Source of the DNA: Rhodoferax sp.
GTDB lineage: Bacteria; Pseudomonadota; Gammaproteobacteria; Burkholderiales; Burkholderiaceae
Reading direction: 5' to 3'
Assembly (NCBI GenBank): GCA_028292075.1
Contig: JAQGNA010000435.1
Span: 1-7,837 of the forward strand
Length of the DNA: 7,837 nucleotides
The translations under genes were made by a program, and so were the position numbers. Shown in pieces: positions 1 to 6,148 of this stretch (position 1 is the stretch's first letter; each line of letters opens with the position of its first letter). A model generated the notes under the pieces. The model was given only the letters and a program-made list of their open reading frames with translations. It made no database searches and had not been told where the DNA came from.

Positions 1-1
1 T

Positions 2-541
2 TCCACCGGCGGTGGCGAAGTGGCGCGCTACATCGGCCGGCATGGCACGCAGCGCGTGGCCAAGGCGGTGCTCACCGGCGCCGTGCCGCCCATCATGCTG
101 AAGACAGAGGCCTATCCCGGCGGTCTCGACATCGGCGTGTTCGATGGCATCCGCGCTGGTGTGGCCGGCAACCGGGCCGAGTTCTACCGCGACATCACCA
201 TGCCGTTCTACGGCTTCAACCGGTCCGATGCCAAGGTGTCGGAAGGCCTGCGCCAGCACTGGTGGCTGCAGGGCATGACCGGCTCCATCAAGGCGCACTA
301 CGACTGCGTCAAGGCGTTCTCCGAAACCGACTTCACCGAAGACCTGAAGAAGATGACGGTGCCCACCCTCATCATGCACGGCGACGATGACCAGATCGTG
401 CCGATCGCGGCGTCCGCGCTGCTGGCGGCCAAGCTGGTTCCCGGCGCCAAGCTGAACGTCTACAAGGGCTTGCCGCACGGCATGTGCAGCACGCATCCGG
501 AAATCATCAACCCTGATCTGCTCGCCTTCATCAAGGGCTGA
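2..541 (+). CDS. Alpha/beta hydrolase, non-heme chloroperoxidase-like (5' partial)
   Basis: This is the C-terminal 179 residues of an alpha/beta hydrolase that enters from the left edge. The frame opens directly on STGGGE, the remains of the GHSTGG nucleophile elbow, so the catalytic Ser is the first visible residue. The other two triad members are recognisable: the third Asp of HGDDDQIVP (visible residue ~130) and the His of GLPHGM (~159). The stretch [10 protein letters not shown] followed by [11 protein letters not shown] is typical of proteins annotated as non-heme chloroperoxidases. In practice these act as serine esterases or perhydrolases, and halogenation is a side reaction through peracid. 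The physiological substrate cannot be read from the sequence. A GTG at 20 is in frame but lies after the nucleophile, so it is not the true start; about 95-100 residues are missing upstream. The gene ends in TGA and is convergent with the next gene, 39 bases away. Confidence 0.88.
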   Translation, partial: STGGGEVARYIGRHGTQRVAKAVLTGAVPPIMLKTEAYPGGLDIGVFDGIRAGVAGNRAEFYRDITMPFYGFNRSDAKVSEGLRQHWWLQGMTGSIKAHYDCVKAFSETDFTEDLKKMTVPTLIMHGDDDQIVPIAASALLAAKLVPGAKLNVYKGLPHGMCSTHPEIINPDLLAFIKG

Positions 542-580
542 TCATCGGGCGTTGACCAGACGCGCGGCCAGCCCTGGCGG

Positions 581-838
581 TCAGGCGCTGCGTTGCAGCG
601 TCGCCGCCTTGTCGCGTTCCAGCAGGTGCTTGCCCAGGGCCTCGTAACCGGCCGGGCGAATGCGCGTCACGATGGCGGCGCCGTCGGTGTAGGCAGCGCC
701 GCCGCGCGAGACCGGCGGGATGTTGGCCTCGATGAAACCCGCGGCACGGCAGACCAGCACCCGGTCAATGTCGGCCGGGTCCGAGAAGGCATGCGGCAAG
801 GTCTCTTTGGCCAGTTCTTCCAGCAGATTGAGGGACAC
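581..838 (-). CDS. Small hypothetical protein, 85 aa
   Basis: I do not recognise this protein. It is 85 residues long, soluble-looking and mixed in charge, with no membrane segment or signal peptide. It has one Cys (~30), a central AAGFIEANIPPVSRGGAAYTD segment (cited here only as a landmark around residues 32-52) and a basic C-terminal end. The GTG at 838 is preferred as start because AGGAG sits 7 bases upstream, and the body reads as ordinary high-GC coding sequence. An in-frame ATG at 898 would add 20 residues, but they look like translated leader and lack a clear ribosome site. Overlapping open frames on the other strand (593-844, 720-962) look like shadows. The gene converges on the hydrolase to its left and stands alone; a possible promoter lies at 904-931. 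Confidence 0.62.
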   Translation of the reverse strand: MSLNLLEELAKETLPHAFSDPADIDRVLVCRAAGFIEANIPPVSRGGAAYTDGAAIVTRIRPAGYEALGKHLLERDKAATLQRSA

Positions 839-903
839 GGTTGACTCCTGCGGAACGGGGGCGGCGCAGCGTGATGGGCGTTGCGGGTCGATGGTCATCG
901 CAG

Positions 904-931
904 TTTATGCGCCGTGTAAACCCGCCGTCAG
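904..931 (-). promoter_or_regulatory. Possible promoter for the 85-aa gene
   Basis: Read leftward, CTGACG (926-931) and CATAAA (904-909) are separated by 16 bases. Each matches the sigma-70 hexamers at 4 of 6 positions. This would start transcription near 897, about 60 bases before the GTG start. The support is only positional and by consensus. Confidence 0.28.
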
Positions 932-940
932 CTTCGGCCG

Positions 941-957
941 AATACCCCCCTGGTATT
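941..957. repeat. Short inverted repeat AATACC/GGTATT
   Basis: AATACC (941-946) and GGTATT (952-957) form a perfect 6-bp inverted repeat around a 5-base centre and are followed by four more T on the + strand. As RNA in the + direction it would resemble a weak terminator, but no rightward gene precedes it. It lies upstream of the possible promoter of the small leftward gene, so an operator is the more useful guess. Confidence 0.35.
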
Positions 958-1032
958 TTTGACAAGACACACAACCGACACGCAATGCGGGTGGGAGATT
1001 TACCGCTGACTCACGGCTGATTCCCCGTGCAC

Positions 1033-1088
1033 ATGCCGTGGTGCCGTGGTGCCGTGGTCCCGTGGTCCCGTGGTCCCGTGGTCCCGTG
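1033..1088. repeat. Tandem array of an 8-bp unit (GTSCCGTG), 7 copies
   Basis: Seven head-to-tail octamers fill this stretch. Copy 1 is ATGCCGTG, copies 2-3 are GTGCCGTG and copies 4-7 are GTCCCGTG. A further TCCCCGTG lies three bases before the array (1022-1029). Because 8 is not a multiple of 3, the array is unlikely to be a coding repeat; the open frames crossing it are artefacts. It sits in non-coding DNA 38 bases beyond the stop of the RES toxin. The sequence pattern suggests slippage-generated microsatellite expansion, with the two unit variants grouped rather than mixed. Confidence 0.85.
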
Positions 1089-1101
1089 CGGGCCCGGCCC
1101 G
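1089..1101 (-). terminator. GC-rich hairpin after the RES gene, possible terminator
   Basis: CGGGC-CCG-GCCCG forms a perfect 5-bp GC stem with a 3-base loop. It lies 25 bases downstream of the toxin stop codon in the direction of transcription. There is no T run after it, so if it ends transcription it is not a classical intrinsic terminator. Confidence 0.3.
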
Positions 1102-1125
1102 TCCCGGCCGTCGACCTGTTCGCTG

Positions 1126-1839
1126 TTACAGCAAGGCCGTGTCGATCTCGAGCCAGCGTTCGCCAGGCTTCTTCTCGACCACGATGCGCGCGCCTTCAAG
1201 GCGGTAGGTCAGGTGTCCGTGCTGCCGCGGGTTGGACAGCACGGCCGGGTTGAGCACCACGTAGTTGTCGCCGCCCGGCCTGCGCACCGACCGTGTCACC
1301 AGGCCGGGATGGCCCTCGCGGTGCAGCCGCGCCCCGACGATTTGCGCCTGGCTGTAGTCGGTGCGGTGGGCCAGGCCGGGGTGTTCGGCCAGGCGCGGGC
1401 GCAGGTCGAGCAGGGCCGCGTCGCAGGCCACCGCATACAACTTGCGCTCCCCCACCACGGCTTCGCGTTCGAAGCCCGCGTCGGTCAGGAAGCCGTTGTA
1501 CCAGTGGTAGGCGGTTTCATGCGCCGAGGTTTCCGCCGAATCGCAGCCGTACCAGACGCCGAAGCTGCCGTCCGAAAACCGGCTCGCCTGCCAGTGCCGG
1601 AACGGCCACGCAATGGCGTTGAACCAGTTGGCGTCTTCGAAGGGCCGGTGCAGGATGGGCGTGGCCGACTGATAAGGCGGCGGCTTGACCGCGTCTTCCA
1701 CCTGCTGGGCCATGGCCCATTCGGCGGGGCTGTCGGTGAGGTCGTCGAACAGGTCCTGCGAACTGCGGATCGACACGATGTTGCGGACGACGTCTCGGTG
1801 CACGTCGGCCACGGCGAGGTGGTCGAACAAGGCGTCCAT
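1126..1839 (-). CDS. RES-domain toxin of a type II toxin-antitoxin pair
   Basis: This is a 237-residue protein with a RES domain over about residues 60-220. RES toxins (MbcT, PP_2434-like) adopt an ADP-ribosyltransferase-like fold and destroy cellular NAD+, by glycohydrolysis or phosphorolysis, when freed from their antitoxin. The signature residues are visible in order: Arg87 and Tyr97 in the [12 protein letters not shown] segment, Glu108 in SAHETAYH, and the Ser184 of [15 protein letters not shown], which gives the family its name. All the expected catalytic residues are present, so the toxin appears intact. The ATG start at 1839 lies 4 bases after the antitoxin stop, with a G-rich stretch upstream, which implies translation from the same transcript. 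The length is typical of the longer RES proteins seen in proteobacteria. It is downstream of the antitoxin, the usual order for this family. Confidence 0.9.
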   Translation of the reverse strand: MDALFDHLAVADVHRDVVRNIVSIRSSQDLFDDLTDSPAEWAMAQQVEDAVKPPPYQSATPILHRPFEDANWFNAIAWPFRHWQASRFSDGSFGVWYGCDSAETSAHETAYHWYNGFLTDAGFEREAVVGERKLYAVACDAALLDLRPRLAEHPGLAHRTDYSQAQIVGARLHREGHPGLVTRSVRRPGGDNYVVLNPAVLSNPRQHGHLTYRLEGARIVVEKKPGERWLEIDTALL

Positions 1840-1843
1840 CGGT

Positions 1844-2245
1844 TCACACCCCCCTGGCCCGGTCGAGGTAGGAGCGCACCATCAACAAGCCCGCAAAGCC
1901 CCACTGGTTGACCACCTCCACCGGCGCCAGGTTGTCGAAGGCCTTGTTGCGGGTCGACATCCAGCGGTAGGCAAGCTCGCGGTTCTGCGGAAACAGCAGC
2001 CGCAGGTTCTTGTGGATGCCCAGCAGGTGGCCGACGCGTTCGTACTGGTCGCGGCTGGTGCCGATGGCCTCGCCCTTGCGGTAGCGGGTGAGCGCGGCCC
2101 GGTTGCTGGCCGCAATGCCGAGCAGGGCGGCCTGGTCTTCGGTGCTCAGCTTCCAGTGGTCTAGCAGCGCCATCACCATCTTGGCCAGGGCGCCACGGTC
2201 TTCTGACACGGGGGCAGAAGGGCTTGGTTGAAGCAGGGCGGACAT
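1844..2245 (-). CDS. Xre/MbcA/ParS-type antitoxin (DUF2384)
   Basis: This 133-residue protein is the antitoxin partner of the RES toxin. Residues ~27-60 form an Xre-like helix-turn-helix ([20 protein letters not shown]). Residues ~75-131 match the DUF2384/MbcA toxin-binding domain, including [14 protein letters not shown], then [13 protein letters not shown] and a terminal [11 protein letters not shown]; in this family the C-terminal end blocks the RES active site. I chose the ATG at 2245, which has a weak AGAAAG ribosome site. An in-frame TTG at 2269 would add 8 basic residues but has no Shine-Dalgarno sequence. It is the first gene of the pair and is preceded by direct repeats that overlap the likely promoter, consistent with the autorepression usual for such antitoxins. 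Confidence 0.88.
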   Translation of the reverse strand: MSALLQPSPSAPVSEDRGALAKMVMALLDHWKLSTEDQAALLGIAASNRAALTRYRKGEAIGTSRDQYERVGHLLGIHKNLRLLFPQNRELAYRWMSTRNKAFDNLAPVEVVNQWGFAGLLMVRSYLDRARGV

Positions 2246-2285
2246 GGGCGGCTTTCTGTGGCGGTTCAAAGGTCGTTGGCCGGGA

Positions 2286-2315
2286 AATATAGCATTCTGT
2301 TTCTATTCAAACCAA
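2286..2315 (-). promoter_or_regulatory. Likely promoter of the antitoxin-toxin operon
   Basis: Read leftward, TTGGTT (2310-2315) and TATATT (2286-2291) are separated by 18 bases inside the most AT-rich stretch of the window. Transcription would begin near 2279, about 35 bases before the ATG at 2245. The -10 is a good match; the -35 is weaker. Confidence 0.5.
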
Positions 2316-2327
2316 TATTGTTTCTAT
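2298..2327. promoter_or_regulatory. Two direct repeats TGTTTCTAT, 21 bp apart: candidate antitoxin operator
   Basis: TGTTTCTAT occurs exactly at 2298-2306 and 2319-2327. The start-to-start distance is 21 bp, two helical turns, so both copies face the same side of the DNA. One copy lies in the spacer of the antitoxin promoter and the other just upstream of its -35. The first copy also sits in an imperfect palindrome, GTTTCTATTCAAAC (2299-2312). This arrangement suits a repressor such as the HTH antitoxin. It could also influence the divergent gene at 2430. Confidence 0.5.
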
Positions 2328-2364
2328 AAAACATCTTCCTTTGAAGGGGTATCCCAGTTCAGGA

Positions 2365-2390
2365 AGGCCCGGAGACCGTGTGTCGGGCCT
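2365..2390. repeat. 7-bp inverted repeat upstream of the divergent nuclease-like gene
   Basis: AGGCCCG (2365-2371) and CGGGCCT (2384-2390) are perfect reverse complements around 12 bases. No T run follows, so it is not a terminator. It ends 39 bases before the ATG at 2430 and could be an operator or a leader hairpin. A CATACT at 2395-2400 could be a -10 box for that gene, but no convincing -35 accompanies it. Confidence 0.4.
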
Positions 2391-2429
2391 GTGTCATACT
2401 GCCCGCCCCCCAACTCGCAGAAGCCCTGA

Positions 2430-3335
2430 ATGGAAACGGAAGTCGACCCGAAAATCCTTGCTGTCCTCAACGAGGGACGTCTTTCGGGACCGCGCCTGAC
2501 GCCGGTCGAGATCGTCGCCAAGATGGGCGTCTTCGACGCTCGCGAAAAGGCCTACGACGCGGCCTGGCTGGCCACCGGCGACATCGTCATCGCCACCGTC
2601 TGGGCCGAGCAGGTGAGCCTGGGCGGCGAGGGCCGCTGGTTCACCCTCGAGCCGCTGAACACGCAGCTTCGCCCCGATGGCAGCGCCCGCAGCGCCGGCC
2701 AGGTCCAGCGTGCGGTGGACCGCCTGGCGCTGCTGAAACAGACCTTCAAGGAAGGCAAAGCCTTCCGCGCCGTGCTGCAGACGAACCGGGTCGCCATTGC
2801 CGAACTCGAGAGCAACCGCAGTGCCAAGGTGTCGACCCGTGTGCGCGACAGCGAGGAATGGCATGTTGCCCAGTGGGACGTGGAGCAGCAGTTCGCGGTG
2901 CTGGTGCGGGGTGCCACCGGATGGGCGCCGACCGCCGAAGAAATCGACGGCGCACGCGCCCGCTGCGGCATTCCGCCCGCGGTCAAGGACGATGCTTCGG
3001 CGAACGCCTCGTCCGAGGACATCGGCGCGGCCGCCATTGCCTACGTGACCAAGCACTTCCGGGGCTATGGCTACAAGGCCGAGCCGGCCGAAGCCGACGC
3101 GGGCTACGACATTGAGGTGTCGAACGCCAAGGGCGCCAAGCTGCTCAGGGTGGCGGTGAAGGGCACGACGCCCAAGTCGCCGGCCTTCCGGCTGAGCCCC
3201 GCCGAGCAGGCGTGTTCCGCGCGCGAACCACTGTGGAAGCTGCTGGTCGTCACCGACGTCATGGGGCCGGGCGCGCAGCACAAGATCTACAAGCCCACCG
3301 AGGTGGAACAGGCCGAAGGCTTCGAGCCTGGTTGA
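2430..3335 (+). CDS. Protein with C-terminal DUF3883/Mrr-like nuclease-fold domain
   Basis: This 301-residue protein has no signal peptide or membrane segment. The C-terminal part (~195-290) resembles the DUF3883/Mrr-like PD-(D/E)XK domains of restriction and defence proteins: a helix ending GYGYKAEP, then GYDIEV (225-230, Asp227) and RVAVKGTT (240-247, Lys244), followed by LWKLLVVTDV. The usual core reads E-V-K; here the Glu position holds Ala242 (codon 3153-3155). Cleavage activity is therefore doubtful. The N-terminal ~165 residues, with ATGDIVIATVWAE, RAVLQTN and SEEWHVAQWD, form a separate domain I cannot name with confidence; it may be a specificity or sensing module. The ATG at 2430 has a modest AGAAG ribosome site. 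The gene is divergent from the toxin-antitoxin operon and shares its 184-base upstream region. A general DNA-binding or nuclease-related role is inferred. Confidence 0.7.
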   Translation: METEVDPKILAVLNEGRLSGPRLTPVEIVAKMGVFDAREKAYDAAWLATGDIVIATVWAEQVSLGGEGRWFTLEPLNTQLRPDGSARSAGQVQRAVDRLALLKQTFKEGKAFRAVLQTNRVAIAELESNRSAKVSTRVRDSEEWHVAQWDVEQQFAVLVRGATGWAPTAEEIDGARARCGIPPAVKDDASANASSEDIGAAAIAYVTKHFRGYGYKAEPAEADAGYDIEVSNAKGAKLLRVAVKGTTPKSPAFRLSPAEQACSAREPLWKLLVVTDVMGPGAQHKIYKPTEVEQAEGFEPG

Positions 3336-3345
3336 GCCAAAGGGC

Positions 3346-3361
3346 GCCCGAGGGTTCGGGC
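3346..3361 (+). terminator. GCCCGA/TCGGGC hairpin after the nuclease-like gene
   Basis: A perfect 6-bp stem with a GGGT loop starts 10 bases after the stop codon at 3335. It lies between two convergent genes. There is no T tract on the + side, so termination may be weak or act only as a 3' end stabiliser. Confidence 0.42.
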
Positions 3362-3425
3362 ATGGCGGCATGGTGGTACGGCAGCGATATGGCGGGCGAT
3401 GTCCGCGCGCGTTGACTGGCCGCAC

Positions 3426-3887
3426 TTAACCGCGCATCGGCGCGCGGCTGCGGTCGTTATTGGCGGTCACGAACTTGCGCAGCAGCGTCATCAGGTCGTG
3501 CCGCTCCTGCTCGGTGAGCGTGCCAAGCAGCGTGTTCTGCATTTCCGACATGGCCGGCACCATGCTGGCCAGCAGCGCCGTGCCGGCATCGGTCAGGCGC
3601 AGTTCGCGCTGGCCCCGGGCCACCACCTGCCGGGTGATCCAGCCCTTGGTCTCGAGCCGCGCGGCGATGTCGGCCGCCGTGGAGGTGTCGAGCGCCACGT
3701 GCTGGGCCATGGTGACCTGGTCGATGCCGGGCTTGTCCTGCAGCGTGCGCAGCACCGCGTATTGCACCGGCGTGACCTCGCGGCCAAGGGTCTCGTGGAA
3801 CACCGACACCGCGATCTGATTGGCGCGCCGGATGAGGTGGCCCGGCTGGTCCTGGATGTCGATGGCGGCTGGCTTCGAAGCGGTCAT
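3426..3887 (-). CDS. MarR-family transcriptional regulator, probable van operon regulator
   Basis: This 153-residue protein has the MarR winged-helix layout: an N-terminal dimer helix (PGHLIRRANQIAVSVF, ~15-30), the helix-turn-helix (TPVQYAVLRTLQ to TSTAADIAARLETKGWI, ~39-84), the wing (ARGQRELRLTDAG, ~90-102) and C-terminal helices for dimerisation. MarR proteins usually repress by binding palindromes and release DNA on binding a phenolic ligand, which fits its place directly after vanB. I chose the ATG at 3887. An in-frame GTG at 3953 would add 22 residues, but that extension has low third-position GC and contains a plausible promoter, so it is probably leader. The gene is in the same orientation as vanAB and may also be cotranscribed. 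The proposed target is the palindrome pair upstream of vanA; this link is inferred. Confidence 0.83.
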   Translation of the reverse strand: MTASKPAAIDIQDQPGHLIRRANQIAVSVFHETLGREVTPVQYAVLRTLQDKPGIDQVTMAQHVALDTSTAADIAARLETKGWITRQVVARGQRELRLTDAGTALLASMVPAMSEMQNTLLGTLTEQERHDLMTLLRKFVTANNDRSRAPMRG

Positions 3888-3930
3888 GTGGGCGGCGGAC
3901 GGTTGATTCGGCAAGGCAGCATGGCCTTCG

Positions 3931-3959
3931 ATTTTACTCAGCCATGCCGCCACTTTCGA
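3931..3959 (-). promoter_or_regulatory. Possible internal promoter for the MarR gene
   Basis: Read leftward, TCGAAA (3954-3959, 4 of 6) and TAAAAT (3931-3936, 5 of 6) are spaced by exactly 17 bases. A start near 3924 would give a leader of about 37 bases before the ATG at 3887. It would allow the regulator to be made when vanAB is off. Confidence 0.4.
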
Positions 3960-3960
3960 C

Positions 3961-4926
3961 CTAGAGGTCGAGCACCAGCATCGGCGTGCGCGAGCGCGAG
4001 CAGCACGGCGTGAACTGGTCGTTGGCGGCCTGTTCCTCGGGCGTGAGGTACATGTCCTTGTGGTCGGGCTCTCCTTCGAGCACCCGCGTGAGGCAGGTGC
4101 CGCACACGCCTTGCTCGCAGGAGGTGGCCACCTCCACCCCCGCCGCCGCCAGCGCCTGAACGACCGTCTGGTCCTTGGCCACCGGCACCACTCGGCCGGA
4201 GCTGGCGAGCTTCACCTGGAAGGCCGCGTCCGCCTCCGATTTGACGACTTCGGCCGAGAAGAATTCATAGTGCAACTGGTCCGCTGGCCAGCCGGCGGCG
4301 CGTGCGGCACCGAGCACCCAGTCCATGAAGCCCTTTGGTCCACAGACGTAGACATGCACGCCCGGCCGGGGTGCGCCCACCACCGCCGGCAGTTGCAGCT
4401 TCTGGGCTTCGTCGCCATCGTCGAAGTGGAATCGCACCTGCGGCGCGAAGGACGCCTGGCCGATGCGGTCGGCAAAGGCGGTGCGCTCGCGGGAACGCGT
4501 GCAGTAGTGCATGTCGAACGGAGCGCCGGACAGCGCAAGCCGCTCGGCCATGCACAGGATCGGCGTGACGCCGATGCCGCCGGCAATCAGCACGCTGTGG
4601 GTTGCGCCGTGGGCCAGCGGAAAGTGGTTGCGCGGCGGGCTGATGCGCAGCCGGTCGCCTTCGTTCACCGCGTCGTGCATCGACCTCGAGCCGCCGCGCG
4701 AGTTCGGGTCGCGTAGCACACCGATCATGTAGCGGTGGCTTTCCCGCGGGTCATTGCACAGCGAATACTGGCGTGTGACGCCACCGGGCAGCTGCACGTC
4801 GATGTGCGAGCCCGCGGAGAACGCAGGCAGCGGGCGGCCGTCCTCCTGCACCAGTTCGAACGTGCAGATGTCGAGCGCCTCGGCATGCTTGCGCAGCACG
4901 CGCACGTCGAGTTCGGCGGCGTTCAT
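3961..4926 (-). CDS. vanB: Vanillate O-demethylase reductase subunit VanB
   Basis: This is the 321-residue reductase of the two-component vanillate demethylase. It passes electrons from NAD(P)H through FMN and a 2Fe-2S centre to the VanA oxygenase in the cytoplasm. The domain order is that of phthalate dioxygenase reductases: an FMN-binding barrel with RQYS (52-55), a nucleotide-binding domain with GGIGVTP (116-122) and YVCGPKGFM (193-201), and a C-terminal plant-type ferredoxin with Cys270, Cys275 and Cys278 (CEQGVCGTC) plus Cys308 or Cys309. All cofactor ligands are present and the length matches the family (~315-320). The ATG start overlaps the vanA stop as ATGA, with GGGAG about 8 bases upstream, so translation is coupled. 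The closest alternative is another aromatic O-demethylase or dioxygenase reductase; the VanA next to it argues for VanB. Confidence 0.93.
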   Translation of the reverse strand: MNAAELDVRVLRKHAEALDICTFELVQEDGRPLPAFSAGSHIDVQLPGGVTRQYSLCNDPRESHRYMIGVLRDPNSRGGSRSMHDAVNEGDRLRISPPRNHFPLAHGATHSVLIAGGIGVTPILCMAERLALSGAPFDMHYCTRSRERTAFADRIGQASFAPQVRFHFDDGDEAQKLQLPAVVGAPRPGVHVYVCGPKGFMDWVLGAARAAGWPADQLHYEFFSAEVVKSEADAAFQVKLASSGRVVPVAKDQTVVQALAAAGVEVATSCEQGVCGTCLTRVLEGEPDHKDMYLTPEEQAANDQFTPCCSRSRTPMLVLDL

Positions 4927-5978
4927 GCGGCAACTCCCTGGGCGACGGGTGCCTGGCCTTCCAGCGCCATCATGCGTTCGAGCACGCGGCGCGACTGCAC
5001 GCCGCCGGAGTCGATGTTGAGCTTGAGCAGTTGGCGTTGCGGATGGGCGAGCAGGTTGGCCTGCTGCTTCTCGAGCATTTCCAGGTCTTCACTGAAGATC
5101 TTGCCCTGGCCTTCGCGGATCGACGCGGTGAGCGACTTGTCATGCGGCTGGAAGTTGCGCGCCATGCCCCAGAAGTACCAGTGCGAGGTTTCCGTCTCGG
5201 GCGTGATGAAGTCCACCACGATGCTCGAAACCTTGTGCGCCGGATCGGCGTGGTAGCCGCCCTTGCCGGCATGGGCCACGCCCACTTCGATCAGCACATG
5301 GCTGGGCGGTGTAAAGCGGCAGATCTGCCAGCGGTCCACCGGCACGTCGTCGGCAAGGTGGTTGCCGCGCAGCGCCATGCGCCAGAACGGCGGCGCCAGC
5401 ACGTTGTCCATGAACCGGCTAGTGACCACCTGGTCGCCTTCGGTCTTGGTGGTGGTGGGTGTTTCGTCGATCTCTTTCTGGCCGATGCTGGACGCGTGGA
5501 TGTAGGTCTCGTGCGACAGGTCCATCAGGTTGTCGATCATCAGCTGGTAGTTGGACTTGATGTGGAACAGGCCGCCGCCGTAAGCCCATTCGCTGCTCTC
5601 GGCCCATGGCAGGTGGTGCAGTTTGGCCGCGTCGGCAAGTGCCGGGTCGCCGGGCCAGACCCAGATGAAGCCGTAGCGCTCGATCACCGGAAAGGCGCGG
5701 ATGGCGGGGAACCCGCGCACCCGTTGGCCGGGCATGGCCACGGTCTGGCCGTTGCAGCCCATCTCGAGTCCGTGGTAGCCGCAAATCAGGTTGCCCTCGA
5801 CCACGCGGCCGAGTGAAAGCGGCGCGCCGCGGTGCGGGCAAAAGTCTTCCAGGGCGGTGGCCTTGCCCTCGGCAGCGCGGTACAGCACCAGGTTTTCGCC
5901 GCAGATCTTGCGGCCCAGCGGCTTGTCGTCGATCTCGTTGGCGCTGCAGGCCACGTACCAGGTGTTTTTCAGAAACAT
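4923..5978 (-). CDS. vanA: Vanillate O-demethylase oxygenase subunit VanA
   Basis: This 351-residue Rieske non-heme iron oxygenase converts vanillate to protocatechuate, releasing formaldehyde, with electrons from VanB. The Rieske cluster ligands are Cys47 and His49 (CPHRG) and Cys66 and His69 (CGYHG). The mononuclear iron site is seen in NLMDLSHETYIH, with His156 and His161, and Asp153 as the bridging acid between the centres. The stretches MFLKNTWYVAC, YHGLEMGCNGQTVAMPGQRV, HASSIGQKEIDE and KLNIDSGGVQSRRV match well-studied Pseudomonas VanA closely from memory, and the length is typical. The ATG at 5978 has AAAGGA about 9 bases upstream. It is the first gene of the operon. Protocatechuate ring-cleavage and formaldehyde oxidation genes are not in the window, so they must lie elsewhere. 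Confidence 0.95.
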   Translation of the reverse strand: MFLKNTWYVACSANEIDDKPLGRKICGENLVLYRAAEGKATALEDFCPHRGAPLSLGRVVEGNLICGYHGLEMGCNGQTVAMPGQRVRGFPAIRAFPVIERYGFIWVWPGDPALADAAKLHHLPWAESSEWAYGGGLFHIKSNYQLMIDNLMDLSHETYIHASSIGQKEIDETPTTTKTEGDQVVTSRFMDNVLAPPFWRMALRGNHLADDVPVDRWQICRFTPPSHVLIEVGVAHAGKGGYHADPAHKVSSIVVDFITPETETSHWYFWGMARNFQPHDKSLTASIREGQGKIFSEDLEMLEKQQANLLAHPQRQLLKLNIDSGGVQSRRVLERMMALEGQAPVAQGVAA

Positions 5979-6048
5979 GGATTTTCCTTTTCAAACGGTG
6001 GGCGGATCAGGTGCGTGAAGCCGCAACAGACGGCTCGCAGCGCGCTCG

Positions 6049-6083
6049 TTCAGTGTGCTGAATCTCGCAATCAGTGTACTGAA
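6049..6083. promoter_or_regulatory. Pair of 14-bp palindromes upstream of vanA: candidate MarR operators
   Basis: TTCAGTGTGCTGAA (6049-6062) has perfect 5-bp arms. ATCAGTGTACTGAA (6070-6083) has 4-bp arms and differs from it at two positions. They start 21 bp apart, two helical turns, so two dimers could bind on the same face. The upstream copy fills the spacer of the candidate vanA promoter and the other covers its -10 and start region, the expected placement for a repressor. Size and symmetry suit a MarR dimer such as the one encoded at 3426-3887. Confidence 0.65.
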
Positions 6084-6089
6084 TGACAA
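6061..6089 (-). promoter_or_regulatory. Possible vanA promoter
   Basis: Read leftward, TTGTCA (6084-6089) matches the -35 consensus at 5 of 6 positions. Seventeen bases further, GAGATT (6061-6066) occupies the -10 position but matches at only 3 of 6. Transcription would start near 6054, giving a leader of about 75 bases. The weak -10 makes the exact start uncertain. Confidence 0.38.
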
Positions 6090-6148
6090 ACTGAAAACAA
6101 AGGGGTCCACGCTAGGTGAAAACCCGTAAATCGCCTTCGTTCAAGCCT

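Noticed and set aside
567..578. GCCA-GCCC-TGGC hairpin between the first two convergent genes
   Set aside because: Only 4 bp of stem and no T tract; too weak to call a terminator.
1027..1911. Long open frame of 294 codons on the + strand
   Set aside because: It crosses the 8-bp tandem repeat and lies opposite the RES toxin and antitoxin end, whose motifs are clear. It is a GC-rich antisense shadow.
2394..3425. Open frame of 343 codons on the - strand
   Set aside because: It is antisense to the 301-residue protein, lacks a ribosome site and shows no recognisable domain, while the + strand has conserved-looking motifs.
3888..3953. N-terminal extension of the MarR protein from GTG 3953
   Set aside because: The extra 22 codons have lower third-position GC than the gene body and overlap a plausible promoter; the ATG at 3887 gives a normal MarR length.
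5031..5816. Open frame of 261 codons on the + strand
   Set aside because: It is fully antisense to vanA, whose Rieske and iron-site residues leave no doubt about the real strand.
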